Positions 17,006 to 26,107 of a DNA stretch of 55,766 nt are shown one piece after another. A program made the translations under genes and the position numbers. Within the stretch, counting starts at the first letter, position 1; each line of letters begins with the position of its first letter. The notes beneath the pieces were generated by a model, which was not told where the DNA came from, did not search any database, and saw nothing but the letters and a program-made list of their open reading frames with translations. This DNA comes from an uncultured Gammaproteobacteria bacterium (lineage in GTDB: Bacteria > Pseudomonadota > Gammaproteobacteria > Pseudomonadales > Pseudohongiellaceae). The stretch is taken from the NCBI GenBank assembly GCA_913061515.1, contig CAJXSF010000017.1:1-55766 (forward strand), read 5' to 3'.

Positions 17006-17132
17006 GACTATTCACCTTTGCTTAGCGTAGTGCTGGCGTTGATTCTAATTGGCATCAAAGTGTAACAGTCTAAGGGAGCCGTTTAGAATAAGCGAATGCC
17101 ACGGCGCCTTTGCCTCATCTGTGAAGACTATG

Positions 17133-17141
17133 TGGTAGAAT
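17133..17141 (+). promoter_or_regulatory. Possible extended -10 promoter of fumarase
   Basis: TGG-TAGAAT resembles an extended -10 box (TGn-TATAAT). No good -35 is present, which extended -10 promoters tolerate. It lies 53 bp before the fumarase ATG. Confidence 0.4.
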
Positions 17142-17193
17142 TTAGCTTTATTTTCAGGGGCGAATTCGCCCAAAGCACAGGAATTGCCACCCC

Positions 17194-18714
17194 ATGACTG
17201 TAATCCGCCAAGAAGATCTCGTTCAAAGCGTCGCGGACGCGCTGCAATACATCTCTTACTATCATCCTCTAGACTTTATCCAAGCGGTTAATGACGCTTA
17301 TGAAAGAGAAGAGTCACAGGCAGCCAAAGACGCTATGGCACAAATACTCATTAATTCGCGACTGTGTGCCGAAGGAAAGCGCCCGATTTGCCAAGACACC
17401 GGTATTGTCACAGTATTTCTGAAAGTGGGGATGCAAGTGCAGTGGGAAGGGAATCTCAGTGTAGCGGACATGGTCAATGAAGGGGTCCGACGAGCGTATT
17501 TGAATCCAGACAATGTGCTTAGGGCATCGATCCTAGACGACCCAGCGGGCGCCCGTCGCAACACCAAAGACAATACGCCAGCGGTGATCCATATGGAGAT
17601 CGTACCCGGCGACACATTAGATGTGACAGTGGCCGCCAAAGGGGGTGGGTCCGAGAATAAAGCGAAGATGGTCATGCTTAACCCCAGCGATAGCATCGTT
17701 GATTGGGTGCTCAAGACGGTGCCAACAATGGGGGCGGGTTGGTGTCCGCCTGGAATGTTAGGCATAGGGATCGGAGGGACAGCCGAGAAGGCCGCCGTAT
17801 TGGCGAAAGAGTCATTGATGGATCCAATCGATATTCATGAGTTGCGAGCCCGGGGTCCGAGCAATCGAGTGGAAGAGCTGCGCCTAGAGATTATGGATAA
17901 GGTCAATGGCCTCGGGATCGGTGCGCAAGGGCTTGGAGGTTTAACAACGGTCTTGGATATTAAGATTAAAGACTACCCGACTCATGCCGCGTCACTTCCT
18001 GTGGCGATGATTCCTAACTGTGCCGCAACCCGACATGCCCACTTTGTGCTCGATGGCAGTGGCCCTGCTCATTTGCAGGCGCCTAAGCTAGAGGATTGGC
18101 CGCAAATAACATGGGATGCAGGCCCGCGTGCGCGAAGAGTAAATCTCGATACCGTCACACCCGAAGATGTCGCACAGTGGCAGCCAGGCGAAACACTCTT
18201 GCTGTCTGGAAAGATGCTCACGGGTCGAGATGCCGCCCATAAGCGAATGGTAGAGATGTTTGCTCGTGGTGAGTCATTGCCTGACGGAGTCGATCTTAAA
18301 GGGCGCTTTATTTACTACGTAGGTCCAGTAGATCCGGTACGAGAGGAAGTCATTGGACCTGCAGGGCCAACTACCGCAACACGGATGGACAAGTTTACAG
18401 AGACTTTGTTGGACAAAACTGGTTTGCTGGGCATGATTGGCAAGGCAGAACGTGGCCAAGTGGCAATCGATGCGATCCAAAAGCACAAAGCTGTCTATCT
18501 AATGGCGGTAGGTGGCGCGGCTTACTTAGTCTCGAAGGCCATTCGCAAGGCGCGAGTTGTCGCATTCGAAGATTTGGGCATGGAAGCGATTCATGAATTC
18601 GAAGTCGAAGATATGCCGGTCACTGTAGCGGTGGACGTTAATGGCACGTCGGTACACCGCACAGGTCCTATCGAGTGGCAAGAGCGTATCGCGCAGAAAC
18701 TGACGGTGCGCTAG
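17194..18714 (+). CDS. fumA: Fumarate hydratase, class I (iron-sulfur)
   Basis: 506 residues with the fused alpha and beta regions of the FumA/FumB type. C66 (RPICQDTG), C184 (GWCPPGM) and C276 (IPNCAATRH) fit the three ligands of the catalytic [4Fe-4S] cluster. The beta region has KMLTGRDAAHKRM and the GPVDP / GPTTATRMD segments. It hydrates fumarate to L-malate in the TCA cycle and is oxygen-sensitive, fitting its closeness to sodB only loosely. The symbol denotes the family; FumA and FumB cannot be distinguished here. The stop codon overlaps the fabY stop by four bases. Confidence 0.95.
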   Translation: MTVIRQEDLVQSVADALQYISYYHPLDFIQAVNDAYEREESQAAKDAMAQILINSRLCAEGKRPICQDTGIVTVFLKVGMQVQWEGNLSVADMVNEGVRRAYLNPDNVLRASILDDPAGARRNTKDNTPAVIHMEIVPGDTLDVTVAAKGGGSENKAKMVMLNPSDSIVDWVLKTVPTMGAGWCPPGMLGIGIGGTAEKAAVLAKESLMDPIDIHELRARGPSNRVEELRLEIMDKVNGLGIGAQGLGGLTTVLDIKIKDYPTHAASLPVAMIPNCAATRHAHFVLDGSGPAHLQAPKLEDWPQITWDAGPRARRVNLDTVTPEDVAQWQPGETLLLSGKMLTGRDAAHKRMVEMFARGESLPDGVDLKGRFIYYVGPVDPVREEVIGPAGPTTATRMDKFTETLLDKTGLLGMIGKAERGQVAIDAIQKHKAVYLMAVGGAAYLVSKAIRKARVVAFEDLGMEAIHEFEVEDMPVTVAVDVNGTSVHRTGPIEWQERIAQKLTVR

Positions 18715-20627
18715 TCACACATGTCCGCATAAGGGTTTGGCATTTCTAAATTGATGTCGCCCTTTGCGCCCTTGATGTGAATAGTGTTCGGCGACACAGA
18801 CACTGAGTCACCATCCATCACTTGATGGTCAAAGCGATAGATAGTGTCTGCTTGTCCTGCAATGGTCGCATCGTCATACTTTTTCACTTGTGCCTGCACC
18901 GCGTCATTGCGCTGCGCATAGTCTTGCATTTTGCCCGTGCCATGCTTTTTCTCTAGCATTTTCAGGGCAATATGCGGGGCAAGTATCGACGCGGTTGCAT
19001 TGTTTCCGCCAAATCCTTTTGAGTTGATAAGTACGGCATCCATGCCCTGCGTGCCTACATTTTTGTGCTGCAGGAGGAACTCGAGATTGTCGCGGTGCAC
19101 ATCATCAGCGATGGCTTGCGTTGAGGTTATGCCGGGGATGATGCCGTAACGCCATAAGCCTAAGCTGGCACTTAACTGGTCGCCCGCAGAGGTGGCGAGT
19201 GAATGGCCAATATAAGATTTCAAGGCGGTGACTGGCCATGCCTCGATGCCATTGGCCTTGGCGATAGTACTTAGAATATGGGATTCGGTTGTGCGGTTTT
19301 GTGGGGTGCCAGTGCCGTGGGCTTGCACGTAACTGCGTTGTCGCAAACCTTCTTCGCCAATGATGCTGCGAGTAGCGGCGGCGGCTTTGGCTACTGTGAT
19401 GTAATTGCCGACACCGGGGCTCGCAATCGACTTCTTGTAACCGTCAGCGTTGACGAACACATCGTTTACTGCGCCTAAAATATTTGCTCCCATTTCCACA
19501 GCTAGGCTATCGTCACAGAGCACAACAAATTGTGCTGATTCTGACAAAGTGAACCCAGCGTTCATCCCAAATGGTCGACAGGCTCTGCTGTAGTCGGGTA
19601 TCTGTGCTTTGAGATGGGCATCTAGCGCCATGAGGGCTGAGTCATCGGCTAAGGCTCCCATCGTTGCGTAACCTTCAATGATCTCGCTAGTGATAGGGGC
19701 TTCACTTGTACCGACTATCGCTATTCGGTGAGTGCCCGCCTGAATATCTCTTATGCCTTGGCGCAGGTTATAAAGAAATGTCGCGCAAGCCGCCACATTA
19801 GTGCCGGTTGTCCCTAAATTGCCGAGAATATAGGCGTTCACAAAATCTGCAGGCATTTCTGCAAACCCTAAGGGAAGCTGCTTAGAGGTGACTTTCTTGC
19901 CCAATAGGCGGGCTTGCATCAAACCACCGTTACCGTTGTAGTCCATCTGCGTCATACAGCTACCGGCGTAGACGCTTACTTGGTCAGGGGCCACTTGGCT
20001 TAGTAGATGCTCCCAATCAAGCCCTAAGGATTGCACCGCATCGCTAGCCCCAAAGACTGTCATTTGCAGGCCACGTGGATGATTGCGCGATGCGTAGAGA
20101 CTTTTAGGGTCGAAACCACGCGGCAGCTGACCAGCGCTATTCACACTGGTCTTTAAATAGTTCTCTGTGAGCACATCGAGACTGCCTTGCAGTTCTACGC
20201 GAACATTGCCGGGGGAATCTTCGCTAATTTGCCAATCTAGTGGAATCACGTCAGGGAGATGTTGGCGTCGAATAACAAAGCTTAGCGGTTTGCTAGCTAT
20301 GCTATTGAGTGTTGCCCGTTTGTGGTATGGCACGCGTTGCGGATCAAAAAGATTGTCTTCGAGTTGGCGGATCAGGGTGCCTTCTTTCAACAAAGGGTCG
20401 AGAGAGAGCAAATAACTCGAGTATTCGATCGGGGCGTCATTGGCATCTAACCATTGTTCGTCTTTTCTCTTAAGAAGCCCCATCAAGCTTGCGAGGCTGG
20501 CGCGGGTTTGCATTGCATCTTCGGCATTTAGTTCGTCGATGACTAAGCGGCGATAGCTGTGATGAGAAGAGGTACGGCCAGCAGGATTGATTCCTCCCAT
20601 ACCAATAATGACGGGCAGATGTGACAT
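18711..20627 (-). CDS. fabY: Beta-ketoacyl-ACP synthase FabY
   Basis: 638 residues, far longer than FabB/FabF (about 410) and matching Pseudomonas FabY. The N-terminal 170 residues are family-specific. The thiolase-fold core has C281 (NVAACATFL), H437 (QAHGTGTPQN), K470 and H475 (KSYIGHSLATS), the Cys-His-His triad. FabY starts fatty-acid synthesis by condensing acetyl-CoA with malonyl-ACP in place of FabH. AAGGAAA precedes the ATG. About 90 bp upstream lies an element (20713-20740) also found before the PHM-like gene. The 3' end overlaps the fumarase stop. Confidence 0.88.
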   Translation of the reverse strand: MSHLPVIIGMGGINPAGRTSSHHSYRRLVIDELNAEDAMQTRASLASLMGLLKRKDEQWLDANDAPIEYSSYLLSLDPLLKEGTLIRQLEDNLFDPQRVPYHKRATLNSIASKPLSFVIRRQHLPDVIPLDWQISEDSPGNVRVELQGSLDVLTENYLKTSVNSAGQLPRGFDPKSLYASRNHPRGLQMTVFGASDAVQSLGLDWEHLLSQVAPDQVSVYAGSCMTQMDYNGNGGLMQARLLGKKVTSKQLPLGFAEMPADFVNAYILGNLGTTGTNVAACATFLYNLRQGIRDIQAGTHRIAIVGTSEAPITSEIIEGYATMGALADDSALMALDAHLKAQIPDYSRACRPFGMNAGFTLSESAQFVVLCDDSLAVEMGANILGAVNDVFVNADGYKKSIASPGVGNYITVAKAAAATRSIIGEEGLRQRSYVQAHGTGTPQNRTTESHILSTIAKANGIEAWPVTALKSYIGHSLATSAGDQLSASLGLWRYGIIPGITSTQAIADDVHRDNLEFLLQHKNVGTQGMDAVLINSKGFGGNNATASILAPHIALKMLEKKHGTGKMQDYAQRNDAVQAQVKKYDDATIAGQADTIYRFDHQVMDGDSVSVSPNTIHIKGAKGDINLEMPNPYADMCD

Positions 20628-20712
20628 AGATTTCCTTAAATGAACAGTTGGTGCACACGAGTGACTACTAAGGATTAAGTGTGGTTAATATAGTCAAATC
20701 GTACTCGTTAAT

Positions 20713-20740
20713 GTAGCTCAATATGGACATAATTTGTGTC
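20713..20740. promoter_or_regulatory. Regulatory-looking element upstream of fabY
   Basis: GACA-TAATTTG-TGTC (20726-20740) preceded by GCTCAATATG. It aligns with 12691-12718 over 28 bases with two small compensating gaps. It sits 86 bp before fabY (minus) and 105 bp before the M15 peptidase (plus), so either gene could be controlled. The remainder of the 20628-20844 gap shows nothing recognisable. Confidence 0.45.
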
Positions 20741-20844
20741 ATTATGGCCATGGGCGCGTATTCACACATAGATGACTCCGCTTGCCTAGAATGCGGCCAG
20801 CACTATAGGATGAGCTGAGTGTTTACCGTATAGGGCAAGGTTTA

Positions 20845-21375
20845 ATGATCACCAGACAGTACCATGATCGCGTATTCGCATTGCATGATGCGCTCGGCAT
20901 CCCTGCCAGCTACAGAGACACTACACCTTTGGCTCTTTATGAAGAGCCCGAGGAGCTAGTGCAAACTGAATTGGACTTTTACGGCAGAGAGCAGCGCTTG
21001 ACGCCGAGCGCAGCGTTGGCTTGGAAGGCTATGTGTTCCAAGGCCGCGCTCGCGGGCATCGAACTCGTCATGATCTCTGCCTTTCGAGGTATTGATTATC
21101 AAGCGCAGTTGATAAAACGAAAGCTAGAGCGTGGTCAAAACATCGAAGATATCCTGTGCGTAAATGCCGCGCCTGGCTACAGTGAGCATCACACCGGACG
21201 AGCTATTGATATTGCGTCTCTTGATTGCCCAAAGCTTGAAGAGGAATTTGAGTGCACCGCAGCCTTCGCGTGGTTGCAGGCAAACGCTGCGCAATTCGGC
21301 TTTAGTATGTCCTTTGGGCGTGATAATCCTTGCGGGATTATCTATGAGCCTTGGCATTGGTGTTATACGGCCTAG
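20845..21375 (+). CDS. VanY-type D-alanyl-D-alanine carboxypeptidase (M15B)
   Basis: 176 residues. The zinc signature SxHxxGxAxD is S113-E-H115-H-T-G118-R-A-I-D122, and the second motif EPWHW (H171) is near the C-terminus. A single catalytic domain without a signal peptide, so it is cytoplasmic or exported by an unseen route. Cytoplasmic members trim recycled muropeptides, which would fit the AmpG gene in this contig (inference). Followed by the MltB-type gene after 119 bp on the same strand. Confidence 0.85.
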   Translation: MITRQYHDRVFALHDALGIPASYRDTTPLALYEEPEELVQTELDFYGREQRLTPSAALAWKAMCSKAALAGIELVMISAFRGIDYQAQLIKRKLERGQNIEDILCVNAAPGYSEHHTGRAIDIASLDCPKLEEEFECTAAFAWLQANAAQFGFSMSFGRDNPCGIIYEPWHWCYTA

Positions 21376-21494
21376 CAAGCCATTTTTTTGCCACAATGTG
21401 GTATTCAAAAGACTCAAACTCATCTCCAAAAGACCCTTAGACAAATCAAATTGTTTAGAGTAGTCTGGACTTGCAAGCTTAAGAAGGAGATTGA

Positions 21495-22529
21495 ATGCAA
21501 CTCGCTCGACTCGCCGCATGTTCTATCTTAGTGGCACTCCTAGGTACAACGGTTAGCCCTGCTAACCACGCACAGGAACCACAAGTCGAATTTCAAGATT
21601 GGTTGGCAGAACTTATTGCCGAGGCCAGAGAAAGAGGCATACGCGAAGATATAATCGAGGTCGCGCTCAACGATATTACCCCTATCCCTCAGGTTGTCCA
21701 GAACGACCGCAATCAAGCCGAATTTACCGAAACTTTCGATCAATACCTCGAAAAAAGAGTCACGCCCTGGCGAATTAATACGGGTCGCGAGCGCTTGCGT
21801 GAGCATAAAGAATTATTGACGGAAGTAGGCGAACATTACGGCGTTTCTCCTCGTTTTATTGTGGCTTTTTGGGGCGTTGAAACTAACTATGGCAGCTTTA
21901 CTGGCGGAACGGATGTTGTTCGTGCGCTTGTCACTTTAGCCTATGATCCGCGTCGCTCTGCTTATTTTCGACGCGAATTACTTAGCGCCTTGGATATTCT
22001 CAATGAGGGGCATATAGCCCACTCAGACATGAAAGGGTCTTGGGCGGGTGCAATGGGGCAAAGTCAATTTATGCCTTCAAGTTTTCAGGAGTTTGCGCAA
22101 GATTTTGATGGCGACGGTAAGCGCGATATTTGGAACAGCGAAGCCGATGTCTTTGCCTCGATCGCCAACTACCTGCGCGCGGCGCAATGGCAAGATGGCC
22201 AAACATGGGGGCGCGAAGTGCAGTTGCCTGATGACTATTTTGCGAATGCTGAACAGTGGCAGCAAGCGCCAACAGAATATTCGTGCAGTGTGCTGCGGCA
22301 TCATACAGTGCAAATGCCATTGCGCGATTGGCAAATAGCAGGCGTTCGACGCGCAGATGGAAGCGACTTGCCCACTAACGATTTTATGGCCTCGATTATT
22401 TTGCCAGACGGCGAGCAAGGTCGAGCCTTCATTACCTACAATAATTTTCGCACCATTTTAAAGTACAACTGCGCTAACAATTATGCATTGGCTATTGGGC
22501 ATTTAGCAGACCGATTTATAGGCTATTGA
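21495..22529 (+). CDS. Lytic murein transglycosylase, MltB family
   Basis: 344 residues. Signal peptide MQLARLAACSILVALLG to about A27 with no lipobox, so soluble periplasmic, unlike the E. coli MltB lipoprotein. Catalytic E129 in AFWGVETNYG, then GAMGQSQFMPSSF and DGDGKRDIWNSEAD, all typical of glycoside hydrolase family 103. It cuts glycan strands to form 1,6-anhydroMurNAc ends, the substrate type that AmpG imports. In Pseudomonas an mltB paralog sits between rodA and rlpA; that position is empty here and this gene may be its displaced counterpart. Confidence 0.92.
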   Translation: MQLARLAACSILVALLGTTVSPANHAQEPQVEFQDWLAELIAEARERGIREDIIEVALNDITPIPQVVQNDRNQAEFTETFDQYLEKRVTPWRINTGRERLREHKELLTEVGEHYGVSPRFIVAFWGVETNYGSFTGGTDVVRALVTLAYDPRRSAYFRRELLSALDILNEGHIAHSDMKGSWAGAMGQSQFMPSSFQEFAQDFDGDGKRDIWNSEADVFASIANYLRAAQWQDGQTWGREVQLPDDYFANAEQWQQAPTEYSCSVLRHHTVQMPLRDWQIAGVRRADGSDLPTNDFMASIILPDGEQGRAFITYNNFRTILKYNCANNYALAIGHLADRFIGY

Positions 22530-22659
22530 AAATGACACGCTTTGCCACAAGTTAAACCATGTCCGCGTGTAAAAGCGGCAATTAATGAAAGAGGAGGGTC
22601 TACGTTAAGGAATTATATTTCTATTTTTTAGTTTCACGATAACAAGGAGATAAAAACTT

Positions 22660-23139
22660 ATGTCAAACGAATTCCAAGTTGTTTTTCACAATATCGACCA
22701 ATCTGAAGCGCTTGCAGACAACGTTAAAAAGCGCATCGATAAGTTGCAACGTTTTAGCAACGACATCATCGGCGGGCGTGTTGTGTTAGATTCTCCCCAC
22801 AATAATCATCACAAAGGCAAAGTGTTCAGTGTCACTTTAGAAATACACACTGCAAATAAAGAAATTGTCGTCAAGCAAGGTCAGCATGATAAGCCGGAAC
22901 ATGAAGATATCTACGTTGCGGTGCGCGATGCATTTAATGCTGCCGAACGTCAATTAAAAGCGACTGATAAAAAGCATCGCAAAGCCACTCTAGCGGTGGA
23001 AAATTTTGATGTCGTGCCAGAAGCGGAGGAGGGTGAAGATGACGAGCTTAGTGCTAGCGAAGACGATGACTTAGAAGACACCCTCTTCATGAATGAAGAA
23101 TTTACCGACGTTAAGACAACCAATACTCAGATTGCCTAA
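22660..23139 (+). CDS. Ribosome hibernation factor, HPF/RaiA family
   Basis: 159 residues. The N-terminal 105 form the HPF/YfiA fold (FQVVFHNIDQSEALADNVKKRI, then EDIYVAVRDAFNAAERQLK). The C-terminal 45 are strongly acidic with no match to the long-form dimerisation domain. AAGGAG is placed just before the ATG. Such proteins bind the 30S decoding site in stationary phase. Length is between short HPF (95) and long HPF (about 180). DUF1244 follows 25 bp downstream, probably co-transcribed. Confidence 0.88.
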   Translation: MSNEFQVVFHNIDQSEALADNVKKRIDKLQRFSNDIIGGRVVLDSPHNNHHKGKVFSVTLEIHTANKEIVVKQGQHDKPEHEDIYVAVRDAFNAAERQLKATDKKHRKATLAVENFDVVPEAEEGEDDELSASEDDDLEDTLFMNEEFTDVKTTNTQIA

Positions 23140-23164
23140 CGCCTACTAAGAGACGAATTTTTCC

Positions 23165-23422
23165 ATGAAATTGAATGAGAAAGATCGAATCGAGTTGGAA
23201 GCAGCAGCCTTTAGGCGACTGCTGAAACACCTTGATGAGAATAAAGAAGTTCAAAATATCGATTTAATGAATCTAGCTGGCTTCTGTCGCAATTGTCTTG
23301 CGAAGTGGTACAGCGCGGCTGCCCAAGAAAAAGACTTGGAAATCGATTACGAGCAAGCCCGAGAGTTCATCTATGGGATGCCGTATTCAACATGGAAAGA
23401 AAAATACCAAACACCCCAATAG
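23165..23422 (+). CDS. DUF1244 family protein
   Basis: 85 residues, predicted all-helical. The family's conserved block FCRNCLAKWY with a CxxC pair is intact, followed by EYEQAREFIYGMPYSTWK-like sequence. Its function is unknown. The CxxC could bind metal but no other ligands are clear. It follows HPF by 25 bp and ends near a hairpin at 23437. Confidence 0.88.
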   Translation: MKLNEKDRIELEAAAFRRLLKHLDENKEVQNIDLMNLAGFCRNCLAKWYSAAAQEKDLEIDYEQAREFIYGMPYSTWKEKYQTPQ

Positions 23423-23436
23423 GGTGCATGAGTTTA

Positions 23437-23467
23437 GCCTGTAGGAGTTCACAAGATTCCTACAGGC
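23437..23467. terminator. Convergent hairpin between DUF1244 and GlxA-type gene
   Basis: GCCTGTAGGA (23437-23446) pairs perfectly with TCCTACAGGC (23458-23467) around an 11-base loop. No T-run on either side, so termination efficiency is uncertain. Confidence 0.5.
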
Positions 23468-23473
23468 CATCCC

Positions 23474-24466
23474 TTACTCCGTATCCACATTAAACAGTTT
23501 CGTTCTGACCAAGTGTCGATATTCTTTTGGTGTAACACTATTGGTTCGCTTGAATAAAGACGTGAACGAACTTGTGTCTTGATAACCAATCTCATACGCA
23601 ATCTCTGCCACGGTAAGATTGCTATGTTTTAACAAGGATTTGGCTTGTTCTAGCCGAATTTCCTGTAAATATTCCAATGGCGTTTTATCTGCCGCATTGC
23701 GAAATCTTCGATTGAATGAGCGCACGCTAAGATCAAATTTTTGCGCGATATCTTTAAACGATATTGCCTGTTTATAGTGTTTCTGTAGCCATTCTTGGAT
23801 CTTGATAATTTGTTCGTCGTGGTGGCTGTTCTTCTCCTCGTCCGCCAAAAGCATAGACTCGTAAGAGCGTTTTAATTCGTGAGTGAAGTGATGTGCTACC
23901 TCGTCGGCAATGTCAGGGGTAAAAAGTTGCTCTACAAAATGCAAAGCGACATCGCGAACTGCATTGACACTTCCCGTACAATACAAATTGTCTGCGTGGG
24001 TAATAAAACGTTTTCGTTGAAGCTTGATCTTGGGGTAGCGTTTTTGAAAATCATCAAAGTAATACCAATGCGTTGTCGCACTGCGATCGTTCAATAGACC
24101 TGCATGGGCGGGGAAATAACTGCCAGTCCCAACACTGCAAATGCTTGCGCCAGCGCTGTATTGTTGATGTAACCAGGTGCAGATTTCTGGGTGTTTTTTG
24201 ACGGTCGCATTAGGGTTTCCCCATAGTGCGGGAATAAAGATTAGATCAGTTTTTTGGATTTGCGCCACACTCTGGTCTGCCATGATGCTAATGCCGCCAG
24301 TCATGACTGCTGGCTTTCCGTCATGGCTAGCGATTGCAATATGGTTTTTCGGTGCGCCCCGCTGACGGATTCTTCTAATGACATCGGCAGCGCGTATCAT
24401 CTCTAGAGGAATGGTAATGCTAGAGGCAAGCCCATTCTTGATAGCCAGCACAGTAATATGGCTCAT
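23474..24466 (-). CDS. GlxA family AraC-type transcriptional regulator
   Basis: 330 residues. Residues 1-190 form a DJ-1/PfpI amidotransferase-like domain, with C110 (ASICSVGTGSYF) at the nucleophile elbow. Residues 230-325 are an AraC DNA-binding domain with two helix-turn-helix units (ISFKDIAQKFDLSVRSFNRRF and LTVAEIAYEIGYQDTSSF). Such proteins regulate catabolic genes in response to small amides or amines. The target is unknown. Its ATG overlaps the greB stop (ATGA), so it is translated from the greB mRNA, an unusual pairing. Confidence 0.92.
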   Translation of the reverse strand: MSHITVLAIKNGLASSITIPLEMIRAADVIRRIRQRGAPKNHIAIASHDGKPAVMTGGISIMADQSVAQIQKTDLIFIPALWGNPNATVKKHPEICTWLHQQYSAGASICSVGTGSYFPAHAGLLNDRSATTHWYYFDDFQKRYPKIKLQRKRFITHADNLYCTGSVNAVRDVALHFVEQLFTPDIADEVAHHFTHELKRSYESMLLADEEKNSHHDEQIIKIQEWLQKHYKQAISFKDIAQKFDLSVRSFNRRFRNAADKTPLEYLQEIRLEQAKSLLKHSNLTVAEIAYEIGYQDTSSFTSLFKRTNSVTPKEYRHLVRTKLFNVDTE

Positions 24467-24969
24467 AGTCTGCCTTCATAGCTGACGGCCAAGACGTACC
24501 ACAATTTTCTGCCGCTAGGGGTTTTGATACTGACTTCGTCGTCGACGCACTTTCCTAATAGTGCCTTTCCAAGCGGCGCATCGATGCTGATATAGCCATC
24601 GCCTTCGCCTACTTCGTCACGACCAATAAGTCGGAAACAATGCGCTACTCCTTCTTCATCTTCTACCTTAACCCATGCGCCAAAATAAATTTTGCTCGGA
24701 TCGCTAGGTTTGGTGTCTACGACAGTAAGCACTTCTAGTCGTTTACGAAGGTGTCGGACTCGCCGGTCGATTTCTCGCAGGCGTCGTTTCCCGTAAATGT
24801 ATTCGGCGTTCTCAGAGCGATCACCTAAAGCGGCTGCATCACTAACCGATTGTGTGACCTCTGGCCGCTCTACCTTCCACAGGTACTGTAATTCATCGCG
24901 CAGGCGTTGCTCACCCTCAACGGTGATGTAGTTTGAAATTGGAAGTCTTGGTGCAATAGTTGGTTTCAT
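24463..24969 (-). CDS. greB: Transcription elongation factor GreB
   Basis: 168 residues, the usual length. The N-terminal coiled coil has the acidic tip (AAALGDRSENAEYIYGKRRLREID) that reaches into RNA polymerase to stimulate cleavage of backtracked RNA. The C-terminal FKBP-like domain follows (SKIYFGAWVKVEDEEG, PLGKALLGKCVDDEV). The KRRLREIDRR form at the tip base favours GreB over GreA. It lies 17 bp after dinB on the same strand and overlaps the next gene by ATGA, suggesting a dinB-greB-regulator transcription unit. Confidence 0.95.
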   Translation of the reverse strand: MKPTIAPRLPISNYITVEGEQRLRDELQYLWKVERPEVTQSVSDAAALGDRSENAEYIYGKRRLREIDRRVRHLRKRLEVLTVVDTKPSDPSKIYFGAWVKVEDEEGVAHCFRLIGRDEVGEGDGYISIDAPLGKALLGKCVDDEVSIKTPSGRKLWYVLAVSYEGRL

Positions 24970-24986
24970 GATAGTGGCACTTTGCT

Positions 24987-26096
24987 TTAGTCAAATCGTA
25001 AACGCAACTGTCGTTTATGGGCTGGGTCGTCGTTGTTCAGCGAATTCTCAAATACACGCTTCGGCTCAAGCTTCACTCCCATGCCGACAAGGCGTACCGG
25101 TCGATTACCGCGTGTGAACGCCTCTTGGCATAGTGTCAAGTAACCCGTGAGTTCCGTTTCGTGAGACATGGTTTCTATCGTTGTACTAACAAAATTATCA
25201 AATTTTAGTTTGATATATTTTTTACTAATGAAATAGTCTGCTTCGACTTTACTCAAACGTGTAAGAAGTTGCTCGTGTAGCGCGGGGAGCTTTGCGAGAC
25301 AGGCATCGACGTTTTGTAGGTCGTTGTCATAGGTGTTTTCAACACTGAGGGATTTACGTATGCGATCGGTGTTGACTGGGCGATCATCAATACCCCTGCA
25401 TAGGCGATATAGCCGTTCACCGAAGCTACCAAAGTGCTCGCACAGCTGCTCTACCGTAAGTTCGCGTAAATCTGCGCAGGTTTCAATGCCTAAACTGTGC
25501 ATCCGTTTGGCGGTCACTTTACCGACGCCGAATATTTTTTTCACGGCGAGTGCCCGCACAAATTCATCGACTTGTTCAGGTTTCACCACAAACTGTCCAT
25601 CGGGCTTATTCCAATCGCTTGCAACTTTGGCAATGAACTTATTCGGTGCAATGCCTGCGGAGATAGTGATTCCAACTTCGTTACGTACCCTGCGGCGAAT
25701 CTCTTGGGCTATTAGGGTAGCACTGCCCTGAAATTTGTCGGAATCGGTGACATCTAAAAACGCTTCATCTAGAGAGAGGGGTTCGATAAGAGGGGTGAAT
25801 TCTTGAAAAATTCGATGTACTGCTCTGGAGGCCTCCCGATACTGTTCCATGCGCGGATGAATGATCAAAAGGTGTGGGCAGTGTCTTAGTGCTGTCGCCA
25901 TAGGCATGGCGGAATGGATGCCGAATTTGCGTGCCTCATAGTTACAAGTCGCTACCACACCCCTTTTGTCAGGCCTTCCACCCACGGCAAGAGGCTTGCC
26001 GGCCAATGTCGGGTCGTCACGTGTTTCTATCGCGGCATAGAAGCAGTCGCAATCGCAGTGGATGATTTTTCGGGAGGTGGCGCTCATAGGCGCCAT
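24987..26096 (-). CDS. dinB: DNA polymerase IV
   Basis: 369 residues from ATG 26096. A second ATG at 26087 is equally possible because neither has a clear ribosome site. A GTG at 26120 is rejected as it lies in a terminator stem. Y-family motifs: IIHCDCDCFYAAIE and SLDEAFLDVT with the catalytic acids, YEARKFGIHSAMP, the helix-hairpin-helix region KKIFGVGKVTAKRMHSLGI, and a little-finger domain. It does error-prone translesion synthesis. The C-terminal RQLRLRFD-type tail resembles a clamp-binding motif. No LexA box was seen upstream. Confidence 0.95.
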   Translation of the reverse strand: MAPMSATSRKIIHCDCDCFYAAIETRDDPTLAGKPLAVGGRPDKRGVVATCNYEARKFGIHSAMPMATALRHCPHLLIIHPRMEQYREASRAVHRIFQEFTPLIEPLSLDEAFLDVTDSDKFQGSATLIAQEIRRRVRNEVGITISAGIAPNKFIAKVASDWNKPDGQFVVKPEQVDEFVRALAVKKIFGVGKVTAKRMHSLGIETCADLRELTVEQLCEHFGSFGERLYRLCRGIDDRPVNTDRIRKSLSVENTYDNDLQNVDACLAKLPALHEQLLTRLSKVEADYFISKKYIKLKFDNFVSTTIETMSHETELTGYLTLCQEAFTRGNRPVRLVGMGVKLEPKRVFENSLNNDDPAHKRQLRLRFD

Positions 26097-26107
26097 TGTA
26101 AGGCGAG

